NCBI GenBank assembly: GCA_002077065.1
Contig: NAJO01000012.1
Span: 992,001-1,056,000, forward strand
DNA from: Cryoendolithus antarcticus
Taxonomy: Eukaryota; Ascomycota; Dothideomycetes; Cladosporiales; Cladosporiaceae
Direction: 5' to 3'
Length of the DNA: 64,000 nucleotides
A program made the position numbers and the translations under genes. Positions 30,690 to 41,028 of the stretch are shown here, piece after piece. Every line of letters begins with the position of its first letter. Position 1 is the first letter of the stretch. The notes beneath the pieces are model-generated. The model did no database searches and was not told the DNA's origin. It saw only the letters and a list, made by a program, of their open reading frames with translations.

Positions 30690-32465
30690 TCATTCCGGCG
30701 CCACGACCCTTCCGCCATCAACAATAACCAACTCATCAATCCTCTTCTTCGTATCCTCGCCACAACACTCCACTCTCTTCCACGTAACAATCCTCCCAGC
30801 GTTCGTATCGACCTCCCAAACCCTCACTCTCCGATGAAAGCCGCCATAGCCCGCATACCCACCAAACCCAGAAGCGCCCGCATAGCACATCCACGGCCCC
30901 AGTCTCGGCCTAGTGTCATGGTGTATGCTGGGAGCTGGCGTCGTATCTTCTACATCTCGTATGACGAGCTGAGCCGGCGGTGGTGGACGAAGAGCGCAAT
31001 AGTCGTTCACATGGTCGTGTCCCGCGCCGACAGCAACGACGCCTTCCTCCGCCAAAGCGTCGTAGAAGTGCGAGTTGAAGCTCGGGGCTGTGACGCCCTC
31101 GATCCACTTACCGCCTTTGACGAGATTGGTCTTATCCGCGAACTCAGGCAAGGGTATGTGGATGAAGGCCATGTCGAGATGGATGTGTGAGTACTTCGCG
31201 TGCGCTTTCTGTAGTCCTTGTGCGGTGGACTGAAACCAAGCGATCTGGGATGGCTTGATCCAATCGTAGCCTTTGTGGTTCTTCTCGTCGGGAGTGAGGG
31301 AGTGGGTGTCTAGCATGTAGAGCGTGAGAGCACTGTGTTGCGCTGACGGGGCCAGGACCTCGATGTAGTAGTTTCCCACTCCATCCACGTTCTGCGGCCC
31401 TGGCTGCGAGAGACTGTAGGGCAGTGTCCGCAGCAAAGCCATTTGCGCCTCGCGAGACATGTGACCGCCCTCATCGTCGTGATTGCCGAATATAGCAACA
31501 TAAGGAATGGAGCGCTCGATCAATGGATCCACGAGCTTGAAGATGGCACTCTCGGTGTCTGGTGCCGTAGGACCTTCCACCTGATCGCCCGAAAGGACAA
31601 CCAAATCCGGTGTCTCCGAGTCCAGCACGTTGTCCAAGAACTCCAGCGTCCTGGTGTCCGCTTCGCAGTCCTTACTCACCGCCCCATCCTCCCCAATCGC
31701 ATCCCTACACACCCCCACCCCGGTACTCAAATGCGCGTCTGAGATCTGCAAGATCTTGAACCGCCCATCCTTTTTCACCCTCGGCACAACCTCCTTGGCC
31801 TCCTTATGCGGCTGCCCGTGCCTCGTAGACAGCCGTGCAGGCTGCAGCTTCTTGTCCGTATCAATCAGCAGCGGTGTCTGCGCCAGTCTCCAGCCTGGCC
31901 TCGGATCCACAGCATCAGGTCCAAACAGCACATCCATGCTTGTGATAGCCTTGTCTGAATCACTATCATGCCTCTTACTACTCCTCAAAATCCAAATCCC
32001 CCCAGGCCGACTCTCCCACTTCTCATTCCCCTGCCCTTTCTCCCCAACCCCAGGATCCAATCGTCCGATCTTCACACCCACAACGATTTTATCCTCCGGC
32101 GTCAACTCCTCTTCCTTCTTCCGCTTCACGTGCAGCCAGGCGCTCTTGACCCAGCCGGAGCGGAGGTACAGGTCCTTTTCTATGCGATGCCATTGCTCCG
32201 GATCCAAGCGGCAGGACGAGAGAGGGTTCACGGAGGAGCAGAAGGAGATTGTGAGGTCTGTCACTACGGTGCCGACGTGATGGGAGGGGAGGGCGGAGTG
32301 AATTCGGTTTGGGAGGACGCGGTAGCGGGAGTCAGCGAGGAAGATGAGGAGGATGAGGCCGGTCACGAGGGCGCCGAGTTGCGCGAGGGTGCGCGTCTGG
32401 AGACTGTGTCAGTCACGAAGTGCCTGGTGCAGTCGCAAATTGCTCCCTACAATCCGCTTAGCCAT
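30690..32465 (-). CDS. DCR2: Dcr2-like metallophosphoesterase
   Basis: Two exons, complement(join(30690..32396,32451..32465)), give 573 residues. The first exon is only 15 bp (MAKRI). The 54-bp intron has donor GTAGGG and a CTGAC branch point. The joined N terminus continues TRTLAQLGALVTGLILLIFLA, a single membrane anchor. The calcineurin-type phosphoesterase signature is complete: QISDAHLSTG (D-x-H), SGDQVEG (GDxxx), FGNHDDEG (GNHD), FIHIPLPEF and GAGHDHVND. In yeast Dcr2 dephosphorylates Ire1 and affects cell-cycle entry; that role is known for the family and is not shown here. The length and N-terminal domain (RSGWVKSAWLHVKRKK, VDPRPGWRLAQTPLLI) match fungal Dcr2 proteins. It is divergent from the dehydrogenase gene at 32884. 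Confidence 0.9.
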
Positions 32466-32883
32466 GCCTAACACCATTTGCTATGCTGTCTGCCCGAGCT
32501 GTCGAGCAGGCTATGGAGCTGGTATGCTTCGGGTATATGCTACGGACGCTGTGAGACTGATACTGAGCGCCATGGTCGTTCAATCAGAGGCGAGCCTTCA
32601 GTGGATTATGAGACGAACGCGGTGCGCTGTCGAGGCCAAGTCCAGCCGTGATCTTGTGGCAGTCAGCTACACCTCAGCTTGGCACATGCACTCCAAGTCG
32701 ATACGGTCTGGAACGGCAGGGATACCCCAGACGCCACAGAAGCGTATCGGAGTACATCGTGAGCTGACACATCACGACGATGTGTCAATTCGCCCGAGAA
32801 GCTTGAGTGTGGAATAAGAGATGTACATCGATGTTGCGGCTACGATATAACACAAAGTAGAGCCAGTGACGAAGCGGTCTAGA
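32466..32883. promoter_or_regulatory. Divergent promoter between Dcr2-like and 6PGDH-like genes
   Basis: About 420 bp between two divergent ATGs. No individual element is identified. Confidence 0.5.
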
Positions 32884-33915
32884 ATGATGGCTCAAGCAAC
32901 GCCGTCCCCTCGAGCTACAGTCGGCATCCTATCGATAGGCGATATGGGTGCCGGCATTGCTCGTCTACTATCAGCACACAACTATCGTGTAGTGACGAAT
33001 GCTTCCGGGCGAAGGTCGATCCTCCCAATTCGCCATTCCCGCCGACTTGCCTGACCTTCTCCCAGTGTCGCGACCCAAGCCAGATGCAGTGCCAACAACG
33101 TCGAGCTCCTGCCCACGGATCTAAACCTCTGCAACCAAGCCGACTACATCCTCTCCATCGTCCCGCAACGCGACGCAGTGACCACTGCCGAGCGCGTCAT
33201 AGCAGTCTCCAGCAACCGTGTCTTCGCAAAGCAACAGAACCCACTCTACTTCCTCGACCTCAATGCCATCAGCCCCTCCTCTGCCCGAGCGAATGACGAG
33301 CTGTTCGCTAAGTCTGCGCCAGACATCCGGCTGATCGACGGAGGAATCATCGGCGGTCCTCCGAATCTGAAGGACAACGGAACCTGGTCTCGTCCGAGCG
33401 TTGTCGTCTCTGGACCTAACGATCTTCGCGATGCCCAGCCGAGCGGTGCACACTTGGCGGAAGTGCTCAATGTACGACACATCAACACCACGGTCGGCTC
33501 CGCCTCAGGACTGAAGATGTGTTTCGCAGCTATCAACAAAGGCTTCACTGCCTTGGCCTTGCAGTCTCTCACTACAGCCCATGCTCTCGGCGTTGTTGAC
33601 GAGCTGCAGCAGCACATGACTGAATTCAGCCCTCGCCTGGGACTGCAGATGAATGGTAGCTTACCAAATATGCCGCCGAAGGCTTACAGATGGATTCTGG
33701 AGATGGTCGAGATCGCGAAGACCTTTGAGGAGGATGGCGGGTTCAGTCGAGATGAGAACTTGTTCCATCCGATGACGGAAATCTATCGGCTTGTCACCGA
33801 TGGCACTGAATTGGGTAAGGAGCAGACTGATGACCGCAAGCGAGGGAAGACATCTGGAGATGTCGCGCTGTTGACGAGTGAAGGGCTGCAGAGGCGAAAG
33901 GTCAAGGTGGAGTGA
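32884..33915 (+). CDS. 6-phosphogluconate dehydrogenase-like / beta-hydroxyacid dehydrogenase family protein
   Basis: Two exons, join(32884..33014,33066..33915), give 326 residues; the intron is 51 bp with donor GTCGAT. The N-terminal Rossmann motif is VGILSIGDMGAGIARLL; splicing gives NASGRSVATQARCSANNVEL and then CNQADYILSIVPQRDA. The second half (IRLIDGGIIGGPPNLKDNGTW, VGSASGLKMCFAAINKGFTALALQSL, MPPKAYRWILEMVEIAKTF) matches the helical C-terminal domain of the DUF1932-type branch. The reaction is NAD(P)-dependent oxidation of a hydroxyacid, but the substrate is unknown. Two adjacent ATGs (32884 and 32887) are possible starts. The stop at 33913-33915 lies inside the 3' end of the opposing QRI7 gene, a 14-bp tail-to-tail coding overlap. 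Confidence 0.88.
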
Positions 33916-35350
33916 GAGGTATGGCTGTGACGGGACTGCGATCAAGAGTCCATCCGCCAACGCCCAAGATACCGCTGTACGTAGCGCTGGAGTCCATAGA
34001 CCACTTCCTGATAGGCGCGATGTCTAGCGTTGAGCAATAGCCAGCTTTGTACATCTCCATGCCTGTCCAGGCGATCATGAGGGCGTTATCTGTGCATAGT
34101 GCGGGTGGTGGAAAGATGAGGTTGATGTGCTTGAAGCCGCGGACGTCTAGCATTGCGCGCATCACATGGCGGAGGTACGGGCTCGAGACTACGCCGCCGG
34201 AGAGCACGACTGTGGTGATCTGTGGAAGTAGGCTTGCTTTGAGCTTCGCAGCCCTAGTCTCCTCCGTGAGGTAGAGTAAGATTCGTGAGGTGAGGTGCTC
34301 GAATGCAACCCGAAGTACCTCTCGAGCCATGTCTATTCTCTCGGCCGCTGTAATCCTTGTTTGATCGCGCAACGCTTGCCGCGCAGTACCTTTGTCGTCA
34401 CTCACATTTCGCATGGAGCGCTCGACAGACGACAATAGTCCAGCGAACGAGTACACCATGCGGCGCGAGGTCTTCTTACCGCCCTTAGACTCCGCGAGTG
34501 GCGGGCCAAGCGACCAGCCCCAATTCGTAGGCCGACGAATGAGCTCATCGCCACGAGTCGGAGGCGGGGCGTACTTGTAATCCGCCACGCCCGCCGGAAA
34601 GGCGAAGTCGTGAAGTGCCTTTCCATAGGGCGGCTGGAGAGCCTCGTCTGGCAAGATCGCGCGAGCAGCTTTGTCCAGGCAGTCGCCAATAGCGATGTCA
34701 CCTGTCTCAGCTAGGATGTGATGCTCCACAAGTCCAGCAGACCGGAGGAGCATCGTGTGCCCGCCACTGGCAAGTACAGTCAAGTAAGGAAATGCCGGTG
34801 AGATCTCTCGGTCTCCCCCAGCCATTGAATGACCCTCCTCTCGCTCCGCCATAGTATCACACAGCCTAGGTGTTAGAGTATGTGCCTGCATATGATGCAC
34901 GCCCACTAAGGGGATACCCCAAGCCAGACTAAGCCCTTTGGCTACATGCAGGCCGACATCGAGATTGCTCCGCATGCCTGGCCCTCGCGTGGCAGAAACG
35001 AAAGTCGGCTTTGACTTCCCGGACCTGGACCATGTTGCTAGAGCCTCTGCGACCAGGTCGCCAAGGACGGATTGATGGGAGTGCAGTGCAACCAGAGGGT
35101 GAATGCCACTGTAGGCAGACGAGTTGGCTGTGATGGTGCGGTGGAAGACGACATTCGCTCTAGCCTTGGTAGGATTTGGGCTTTCGCTAGAGGGTTCGTC
35201 CACTTCAAGGATCGCCACCGAGGTGTCGTCGCAGGAGGTCTCGATGGCCAGAGTCGAAAGACATCTCCGACTGACTGTCCAGAGTCCAGGTGTGGTGTGC
35301 GCGGTCATCCATGGCCTTGACGGTCGTAGGGATTTGGTCACTGCAAGCAT
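33902..35350 (-). CDS. QRI7: Mitochondrial tRNA N6-threonylcarbamoyladenosine transferase (Kae1/TsaD family)
   Basis: Single exon. The ATG at 35348-35350 gives 482 residues beginning with a basic presequence (MLAVTKSLRPSRPW, VSRRCLSTLAIETSCDDTS). The frame also has an ATG at 35503, which would give 533 residues, but that extension lacks targeting character. The protein transfers threonylcarbamoyl to A37 of ANN-decoding tRNAs in mitochondria. Kae1/TsaD hallmarks are present: LAIETSCDDTSVAIL, GMRSNLDVGLHVAKGLSLAWGIP-type sequence, the metal-binding HHMQAH, LASGGHTMLL, GDIAIGDCLDKAARAI, LSGGVVSSPYLR and the terminal CTDNALMIAWTGMEMY. It is somewhat longer than yeast Qri7 because of internal Ser/Gly-rich insertions. 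The 3' end overlaps the neighbouring dehydrogenase by 14 bp. Confidence 0.93.
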   Translation of the reverse strand: MLAVTKSLRPSRPWMTAHTTPGLWTVSRRCLSTLAIETSCDDTSVAILEVDEPSSESPNPTKARANVVFHRTITANSSAYSGIHPLVALHSHQSVLGDLVAEALATWSRSGKSKPTFVSATRGPGMRSNLDVGLHVAKGLSLAWGIPLVGVHHMQAHTLTPRLCDTMAEREEGHSMAGGDREISPAFPYLTVLASGGHTMLLRSAGLVEHHILAETGDIAIGDCLDKAARAILPDEALQPPYGKALHDFAFPAGVADYKYAPPPTRGDELIRRPTNWGWSLGPPLAESKGGKKTSRRMVYSFAGLLSSVERSMRNVSDDKGTARQALRDQTRITAAERIDMAREVLRVAFEHLTSRILLYLTEETRAAKLKASLLPQITTVVLSGGVVSSPYLRHVMRAMLDVRGFKHINLIFPPPALCTDNALMIAWTGMEMYKAGYCSTLDIAPIRKWSMDSSATYSGILGVGGWTLDRSPVTAIPLTPP

Positions 35351-35576
35351 CCCTCGACATGAATGAAGTCTGTATCGCCCTGCTGCGATGTTTTGCACAT
35401 ACCTGCATTTTGCACCTCGGAATGAACGGCCAACCGTACCCACACCGTGTGGTGTCTGGCATGTGACAGTGCACTCTTTGTCCGCGGCATGGCCCCGCGA
35501 CATTGATTTTCCATGTCATCGTCCTTGTGAAGAGAGCATCATGTTTTGAATATACCCATAGCATTGGGACTAGGTC
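35351..35576. promoter_or_regulatory. Compact divergent promoter, QRI7 and patatin-like lipase
   Basis: Only 226 bp separate the preferred QRI7 start from the lipase ATG, and 73 bp would separate them if the upstream QRI7 ATG at 35503 is used. The two genes must share promoter sequence. Confidence 0.5.
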
Positions 35577-38057
35577 ATGGCGGACGTGAAGAAAGCCACC
35601 GACGGCCCCGCTGTCTCGGACAGGGAGGCATGGGACTACACCTGCCTTCCGGACTGGGACGATGACTTCGACGATGAGGAGGGCATGCTAGCCTTTGCTT
35701 CAGCATTGGCCGCGCCAGAGATCTCGCCGTCCGAGGAAGACTTGTTGAATCCTTCGCGACAGCATACCGAGTTTATCACGGCCCTCAATGATTGGAAGCC
35801 CATAAACCAGAGGGTCAAGGGCAAGTCGGAAAGTAGATCTGATCGCAGGAAGGGCAAGCGGAAGAAGAAGTCTCAGCGAGGGCGAGACGAGACGAGAGAA
35901 GGCTGGACGTACACGCTTGTCAAGTATCCGCTGCTTTTGTTCGTGTTCGGCTGGCTGTTTGCACTCTCTGTGGGGTACTTCATCACGCGGCTCTACGTCT
36001 ACTTCTACGAACAGTATGTCACCTGGAGAGGCAAGAGGAATCGGCTGCGGCTGAGACTAAGAGACCAGACGAACTATGACGGCTGGATACGAGCTGCTCG
36101 CGATCTCGATCGCTACTTGGGTAACGATAAGTGGCGGGAGGAAGAAGACTCCTCATACTATCAGTCTCGGACCATACGGCGAGTGCTGACCGAGATGCGT
36201 TCTCTGCGGCATAGGGCAGAGGAAACCGAACGAGGCCGTGCAGGTCATGGAGACTCTGCCTCTCTACCGGTGCACAGTTTGCGGAGCCTTGCCGAAGCTT
36301 GCGTGAAGAACAATTTCTCCGGCTACGAGGACGTCCATCTATACTCTGAGACATATTATGGCACAAAGGATCTCATCCAAGCATACGTAGATGAGGTGTC
36401 TGCAACCCTGAAGTATCTTTTCTCCAGTTCTCAACTTTCGCAGGACGAGAAGCGAGAACTGGCAAAGCGTATCAGTACCAACTTCGGTCGCACTGCTCTC
36501 TGCTTGAGTGGTGGAGCAACCTTCGCGTACTACCACTTCGGCATAGCAAAGGCACTACTCGATGCGGATGTCCTCCCAGATGTTATCACTGGAACGTCCG
36601 GGGGTGCTCTCGTAGCCGCACTGCTGGGTACAAGGACCAATGAAGAGCTCAAGAAGTTACTGGTCCCAGCATTGGCTCATCGAATAACTGCCTGCCATGA
36701 TTCACCTTCAACCTGGGTTCCGAGATGGTGGCGAACGGGCGCTCGTTTTGACACCATCGACTGGGCGTATCGGTGTAGCTGGTTCTGTCGCGGCAGCATG
36801 ACGTTCCTTGAGGCATATCAGAGGACAGGCCGTATACTGAATGTCACTTGCGTGCCATCGGACCCACACTCGCCAAGCATCCTTGCCAACTACCTGACCG
36901 CGCCAGACTGTGTGATCTGGTCAGCTGTGCTTGCATCTGCTGCGGTGCCAGGCATTCTCAACCCAGTCGTGCTCATGCATAAGACGGCGTCCGGCAAGCT
37001 GGAACCCTACTCCTTCGGCCACAAGTGGAAGGATGGCAGTCTACGGACGGACATCCCACTCAAGAGCCTGAACTTGCACTTCAACGTGAACTTCAGTATC
37101 GTCAGCCAAGTCAACCCGCACATCAATCTTTTCTTCTTCTCATCTCGTGGTAGTGTCGGTAGGCCCGTCACTCACCGCAAAGGCCGGGGCTGGCGTGGTG
37201 GCTTCATCGGCAGCGCGGTGGAGCTCTACATCAAGCAAGATCTCACCAAATGGCTCAAATTCCTTCGGCATCTCGAGCTCCTACCAAGACCACTCGGCCA
37301 AGACTGGAGCCAGATTTGGCTGCAGCGCTTCAGCGGCACAATCACAATCTGGCCCAAGTCTATCATGAGCGACTACTGGAACATCCTTTCAGATCCCACA
37401 AAGGACCGCCTCGGTCGCATGATCCACGCTGGTCAGCTTGCTGCATGGCCTAAGCTCAAGTTCGTGAGTAATCGCATGGTCATCGAGAAAGTCATTGAGG
37501 ATGCTCGCCAGGCTACGCGCCCTCCACACCAGCCTCTGCCGACTCCGATGCCGTTGGACAAACAATTGCGTAGCTTCCTGTCGGAAGACGATCTCATAGC
37601 CCTGCTCGAAAAAGCTAAGAGTTCGGGCAGGCAAGTTGAGGTCCCTTCCGTTGCAGTGACACCATCAGAGGACGGCTACCCGAACAGTCTCAAGCCTCCT
37701 TCGAATCCATCAAGACCGGATAGTCCGTCGCTCAGCAAACGCTTCAGCGGCTGGTTCGGCTCGAAGTCGCAGTCGCCCTCTCGCACTAGTATGGAGACTG
37801 TGCGACCCAATTTATCCGAGCTGCGGCTATCCGGCATGGACCGTCGGCGCCCGAGTGTGCTGGAAGAAATCAAGCGGCAAACGTCTGTGCTATTCGATGA
37901 TGGTGATCCAGAGGAGAGTGGCGAGGAAATCAGTGGCGAAGATGTGTCGGCGAGCGATGATCACGACACTGAAGACGAGACGAATCACTCAGCGGACGGT
38001 TCAAATGGGTTGGACGATCAGCTCTCCTGGCGACAGGATCGCAACAGGCCACCTTAG
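35577..38057 (+). CDS. Patatin-like phospholipase / triacylglycerol lipase (Tgl3/4/5-like)
   Basis: Single-exon gene of 826 residues. A hydrophobic stretch near residues 120-142 (YPLLLFVFGWLFALSVGYFI) anchors it to a membrane or lipid droplet. The patatin core follows: oxyanion region CLSGGATFAYYHFGIAKALLD, nucleophile elbow GTSGG (Ser near residue 341), and the catalytic Asp in KDGSLRTDIP (near residue 486). The segment GRILNVTCVPSD and the long helical part after the core (VELYIKQDLTKWLKFLRHLELLP, QRFSGTITIWP) match the fungal Tgl/SDP1-type lipases. Those enzymes hydrolyse storage triacylglycerol or act as lysophospholipid acyltransferases. The C-terminal 200 residues are Ser/Pro-rich and end in an acidic tail, likely a phosphoregulated region. 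The ATG at 35577 is the first in frame. Confidence 0.92.
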   Translation: MADVKKATDGPAVSDREAWDYTCLPDWDDDFDDEEGMLAFASALAAPEISPSEEDLLNPSRQHTEFITALNDWKPINQRVKGKSESRSDRRKGKRKKKSQRGRDETREGWTYTLVKYPLLLFVFGWLFALSVGYFITRLYVYFYEQYVTWRGKRNRLRLRLRDQTNYDGWIRAARDLDRYLGNDKWREEEDSSYYQSRTIRRVLTEMRSLRHRAEETERGRAGHGDSASLPVHSLRSLAEACVKNNFSGYEDVHLYSETYYGTKDLIQAYVDEVSATLKYLFSSSQLSQDEKRELAKRISTNFGRTALCLSGGATFAYYHFGIAKALLDADVLPDVITGTSGGALVAALLGTRTNEELKKLLVPALAHRITACHDSPSTWVPRWWRTGARFDTIDWAYRCSWFCRGSMTFLEAYQRTGRILNVTCVPSDPHSPSILANYLTAPDCVIWSAVLASAAVPGILNPVVLMHKTASGKLEPYSFGHKWKDGSLRTDIPLKSLNLHFNVNFSIVSQVNPHINLFFFSSRGSVGRPVTHRKGRGWRGGFIGSAVELYIKQDLTKWLKFLRHLELLPRPLGQDWSQIWLQRFSGTITIWPKSIMSDYWNILSDPTKDRLGRMIHAGQLAAWPKLKFVSNRMVIEKVIEDARQATRPPHQPLPTPMPLDKQLRSFLSEDDLIALLEKAKSSGRQVEVPSVAVTPSEDGYPNSLKPPSNPSRPDSPSLSKRFSGWFGSKSQSPSRTSMETVRPNLSELRLSGMDRRRPSVLEEIKRQTSVLFDDGDPEESGEEISGEDVSASDDHDTEDETNHSADGSNGLDDQLSWRQDRNRPP

Positions 38058-38168
38058 CCACTGCGTTAGAAACGTGGTGATGTGATGACGATTGTATGGC
38101 ATTAATGAGATTACAGCGCTGAGCGACTGTTCCACCTAGACTACAAGATAGCTTACCTAGACTCTTTC

Positions 38169-38972
38169 TCAGATCTTCGCCTTCGCCGGCAAATCAGTCC
38201 TCCTCCCATACACGTAGCTAATCTCCCTGAAACCCCTCGCAGCCTCCCCATACAGCTCCCCCCTCAACAAACTATAAACGCCCATCTCCGCCTTCGGCGC
38301 CCACCTGCCCGCTAACTCCATCGCTACCCCCAACATCTCCTCCGGCGGCGCCAGAACATCCACAATCCCATCCTCCAGCGCCTGAGTGCCCGTCCACCGA
38401 TGCGCCTCAAGCAGCATCCGCCTCGCCACTTGAGGCCGCAATTTGAGGCGCAGGAGTGTGCCTATACCAGGGAAGTGCAGGCCAAGGTTCACGGGCGGCA
38501 TGGAGATGTAGCCACGGGAGGAGTTCATTACGCGGTAGTCGTGGGAGAGGGCGAAGGGGCAGGCGCCGCCGAAGGTGTGGCCTGTTATCATGGCTATGGT
38601 TGGGAAGGGAAAATCGAGTAAGGTCGCTAGTAAAGGGAAGAAGCCTTCCGAGTTCGCGGAGGGGTTTGTGTCGGATTCGTCGAGCTCGAGGCCCTATAGT
38701 CGTCAATTGTCACGTCTGAGTATGCTTGAAAATTGGTCGTAGTCATGACTTACGGTACACCAGAACTTCGCGTCGTTGCCTCGTGTGATCACTGCTCCTG
38801 GGGCACTCGAGCCTATGGTTTTGCGGATGAGATTGTAGGCGGAGATTAGCTTCTGAGCGTAGTGGGAGTTTATGCGGTTCTCGGGGGCTTTGCGCATTGT
38901 GAGGACGAAGATGTTGCCATCGTGGCGGTCGAGTGCGAGGGTGGGTTCGTCAATTAGGGCTTTGGACATCAT
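38169..38972 (-). CDS. Enoyl-CoA hydratase/isomerase family protein, probably peroxisomal
   Basis: Two exons, complement(join(38169..38693,38754..38972)), give 247 residues with a 60-bp GTAAGT intron. Splicing joins DAKFWCT to GLELDESD. The crotonase fold is shown by APENRINSHYAQKLISAYN, the first oxyanion region (FWCTGLEL) and the second (MITGHTFGGACPFALSHDYRVM), followed by MPPVNLGLHFPG. The last three residues, AKI, are a known variant of the peroxisomal PTS1 signal, suggesting beta-oxidation or unsaturated fatty-acid handling in peroxisomes. The hydratase Glu position after the second oxyanion motif is not obvious, so an isomerase (delta3-delta2) activity is as likely as hydratase. Two adjacent ATGs at 38972 and 38969 are possible starts. 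Confidence 0.9.
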
Positions 38973-39308
38973 GGACGTGCAGAACGATGGTATTGGATAG
39001 TCTACTACGGAAGAACGCCCAGCTTCGATCGATCACCAAGGTTGTTGTTGTACCCTACATTGTAGCATCTACATGTAGTTGAATGAGCTGGTTGTCATTT
39101 GGGCCGAGGTTGTCGTGGCTGTATTTGAAGCTCTCGAAGACAGCATCTGTGGCATGCACAACATTCACAAAAGCTTCGGTCGACCGCTCTGCTTATGGCG
39201 ATATGGGACTGCGCGAGGATCAACTGTGTAGACGCTTTGCGCATGTGTACGTGATCGCAGGGACAAAGACTTTGTAGTCTAGGCTACATAAACCCCGATA
39301 TCCGTCGG
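38973..39308. other. Intergenic region
   Basis: About 340 bp between the enoyl-CoA hydratase promoter side and the 3' end of the MFS gene. Nothing else is recognised. Confidence 0.45.
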
Positions 39309-41028
39309 TCAGTGCTCTCCCTCACCCGCCTTTGGCAAGTACTTCGCGGTGGCGATCCTCCATCGCTTGCCATAGATCCACAAGGGAATTGTTAACAGCG
39401 CAAAGATGGCCATGAGCATGCCGAAGATGCCAAATGGCTCACGTGGACCGCGGGTGAACACCCACTCCACCACGAAGAACGTCCATGCGAACGAGATGAC
39501 GCCGCGCACGATCGTTGTCATGACGAAACAGTCAGAGCTTACTGAGTAGTAAGCCTCGATGAGCTAGGATATCATATCAGTTGCTGTATCGGGTGGTCAA
39601 AAGGCGTTCTGCGAGAAACTCACGTAGTTGAAGCCAATCGACGGGATCTGCGTCAGCCCAAAAGACACCATCCCAAGTCCGAATGCCATCCCGACCCAAG
39701 CTGGCTTAGACCCATTGGCAGCGCTGAAACCAAAGCACCAGATGCCAGCGACTGCAATCACCAAGGCTGGGAACATCGCAGGGAGACGTGCCTCTGGCTC
39801 CGAGAACCCATGCACTTCCTTCTTCGCCCCTCGTGTGACCAGTAGATCAGCGGTGAAGTGCGTAGCGATGCCGCCAACGATGCAACCGATTAGTCCAGCT
39901 ACGTTAATCAAACCAACGTTATTACCCCAAAGATAGGGTGGTGCAGAAAGTAGCGCAGGTGCAATCGTAGCGAGCGTGACGATGGCCCCCACGAGTCCAC
40001 CGTAATGCAGCATGACCACCCAGGTTCCTGGTAGCGCAAGGGTCTTCCACGGTGCGATGAAGCGTCTAATGATGTGACCACGGTACATGCCAACGCTAAG
40101 CTGCTGCGCGATGCCGAATGTGCTTTGGTACTTGGTGTTGATGGCCCGCTCGTCACGCTCGGTTCCCTCCTTCTCGTCGTTGTAGGTATTGTTCCTTTCC
40201 TCGTGTGCAAGATGTGACTTGCGGTCGAATAGTGTCTCGGGTACGAGGAAGAACTGGCAGAGGAAGATGAAGACAGACAATGCGGTCGTGATCCAGAAGA
40301 TATATTTGTAGCCTAGGTTGCCAGCGATGTAGCCGCCAATGATGCCGCCGCTATGGTTGGTCAGTACGATAACATCTGGACGAGTGACTACAGACTACTT
40401 ACACGAGACTACCAGCAGACAAGCACACGGTATAGAGAGCCATGGCTCGACCACGTTGGTGCACAAAGAACACCTCACCAACAATCTCGGGCGAGATGGT
40501 CTGCTCAGGTCCGGCGCCAATGCCTTGGAAGATCCTCGCAATGAGCAAGCCGTTGAAGGTAGTAGCAAGTCCTCCGCCCATGCTCGAGAAGATCAGGATG
40601 AGTTGCGCCAGTAACATGATCGGGCGACGACCGAATATATTGGCCAATGGCACCCATACGATGTTCGAGCATCCGGCAAAAAGGACGTTGTACGCAACGA
40701 GGTGGCCCAGTCTCGTCAGGGAGTTTGGAGGCAGCAGTTGAAAAGTTAACAGCGGCAGGGCGGAGGCAATATTTGCGGAGGCGATGTTTGCGATCAGGGC
40801 GTACAGGGAGACTGTGAACAGGACCGCGAGTTTCCTCCATTTTGGCCAGTTTAAAGGATCAGCCGGGCTGCGTGATGGGTGTGGAACGAGTTCAATGTGA
40901 TCCTCGTTGTAGTTCGTGCCGGTAGGTGTTCTCTGCAGCTCGTGATCGATGAGCTTCACGGTGCCTGGCGGTTCTGCATTCTTGACTTCCTCTTTCGAGA
41001 GCTTGAGCGCGTAGCCCCACCCAGACAT
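39309..41028 (-). CDS. MFS transporter, 12-TM, DHA1-like
   Basis: Three exons, complement(join(39309..39563,39624..40350,40403..41028)), give 535 residues; the introns are 52 and 60 bp with GTAAGT and GTGAGT donors. Joining gives SAGSLVGGIIGGYIAGNLGY and FNYLIEAYYSVSSDCFVM, both inside MFS core helices. The N-terminal tail ends in SRSPADPLNWPKWRK, a common mark of fungal MFS drug or polyamine-type transporters. NIFGRRPIMLLAQ is the conserved loop between helices 2 and 3, and ARIFQGIGAGPEQT is helix 5-like. A large charged loop after helix 6 (FDRKSHLAHEER to TKYQST) separates the halves. Located in the plasma membrane by family rule; the substrate is unknown. The start is the ATG at 41026-41028; the longer frame upstream has no ATG. 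Confidence 0.92.
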
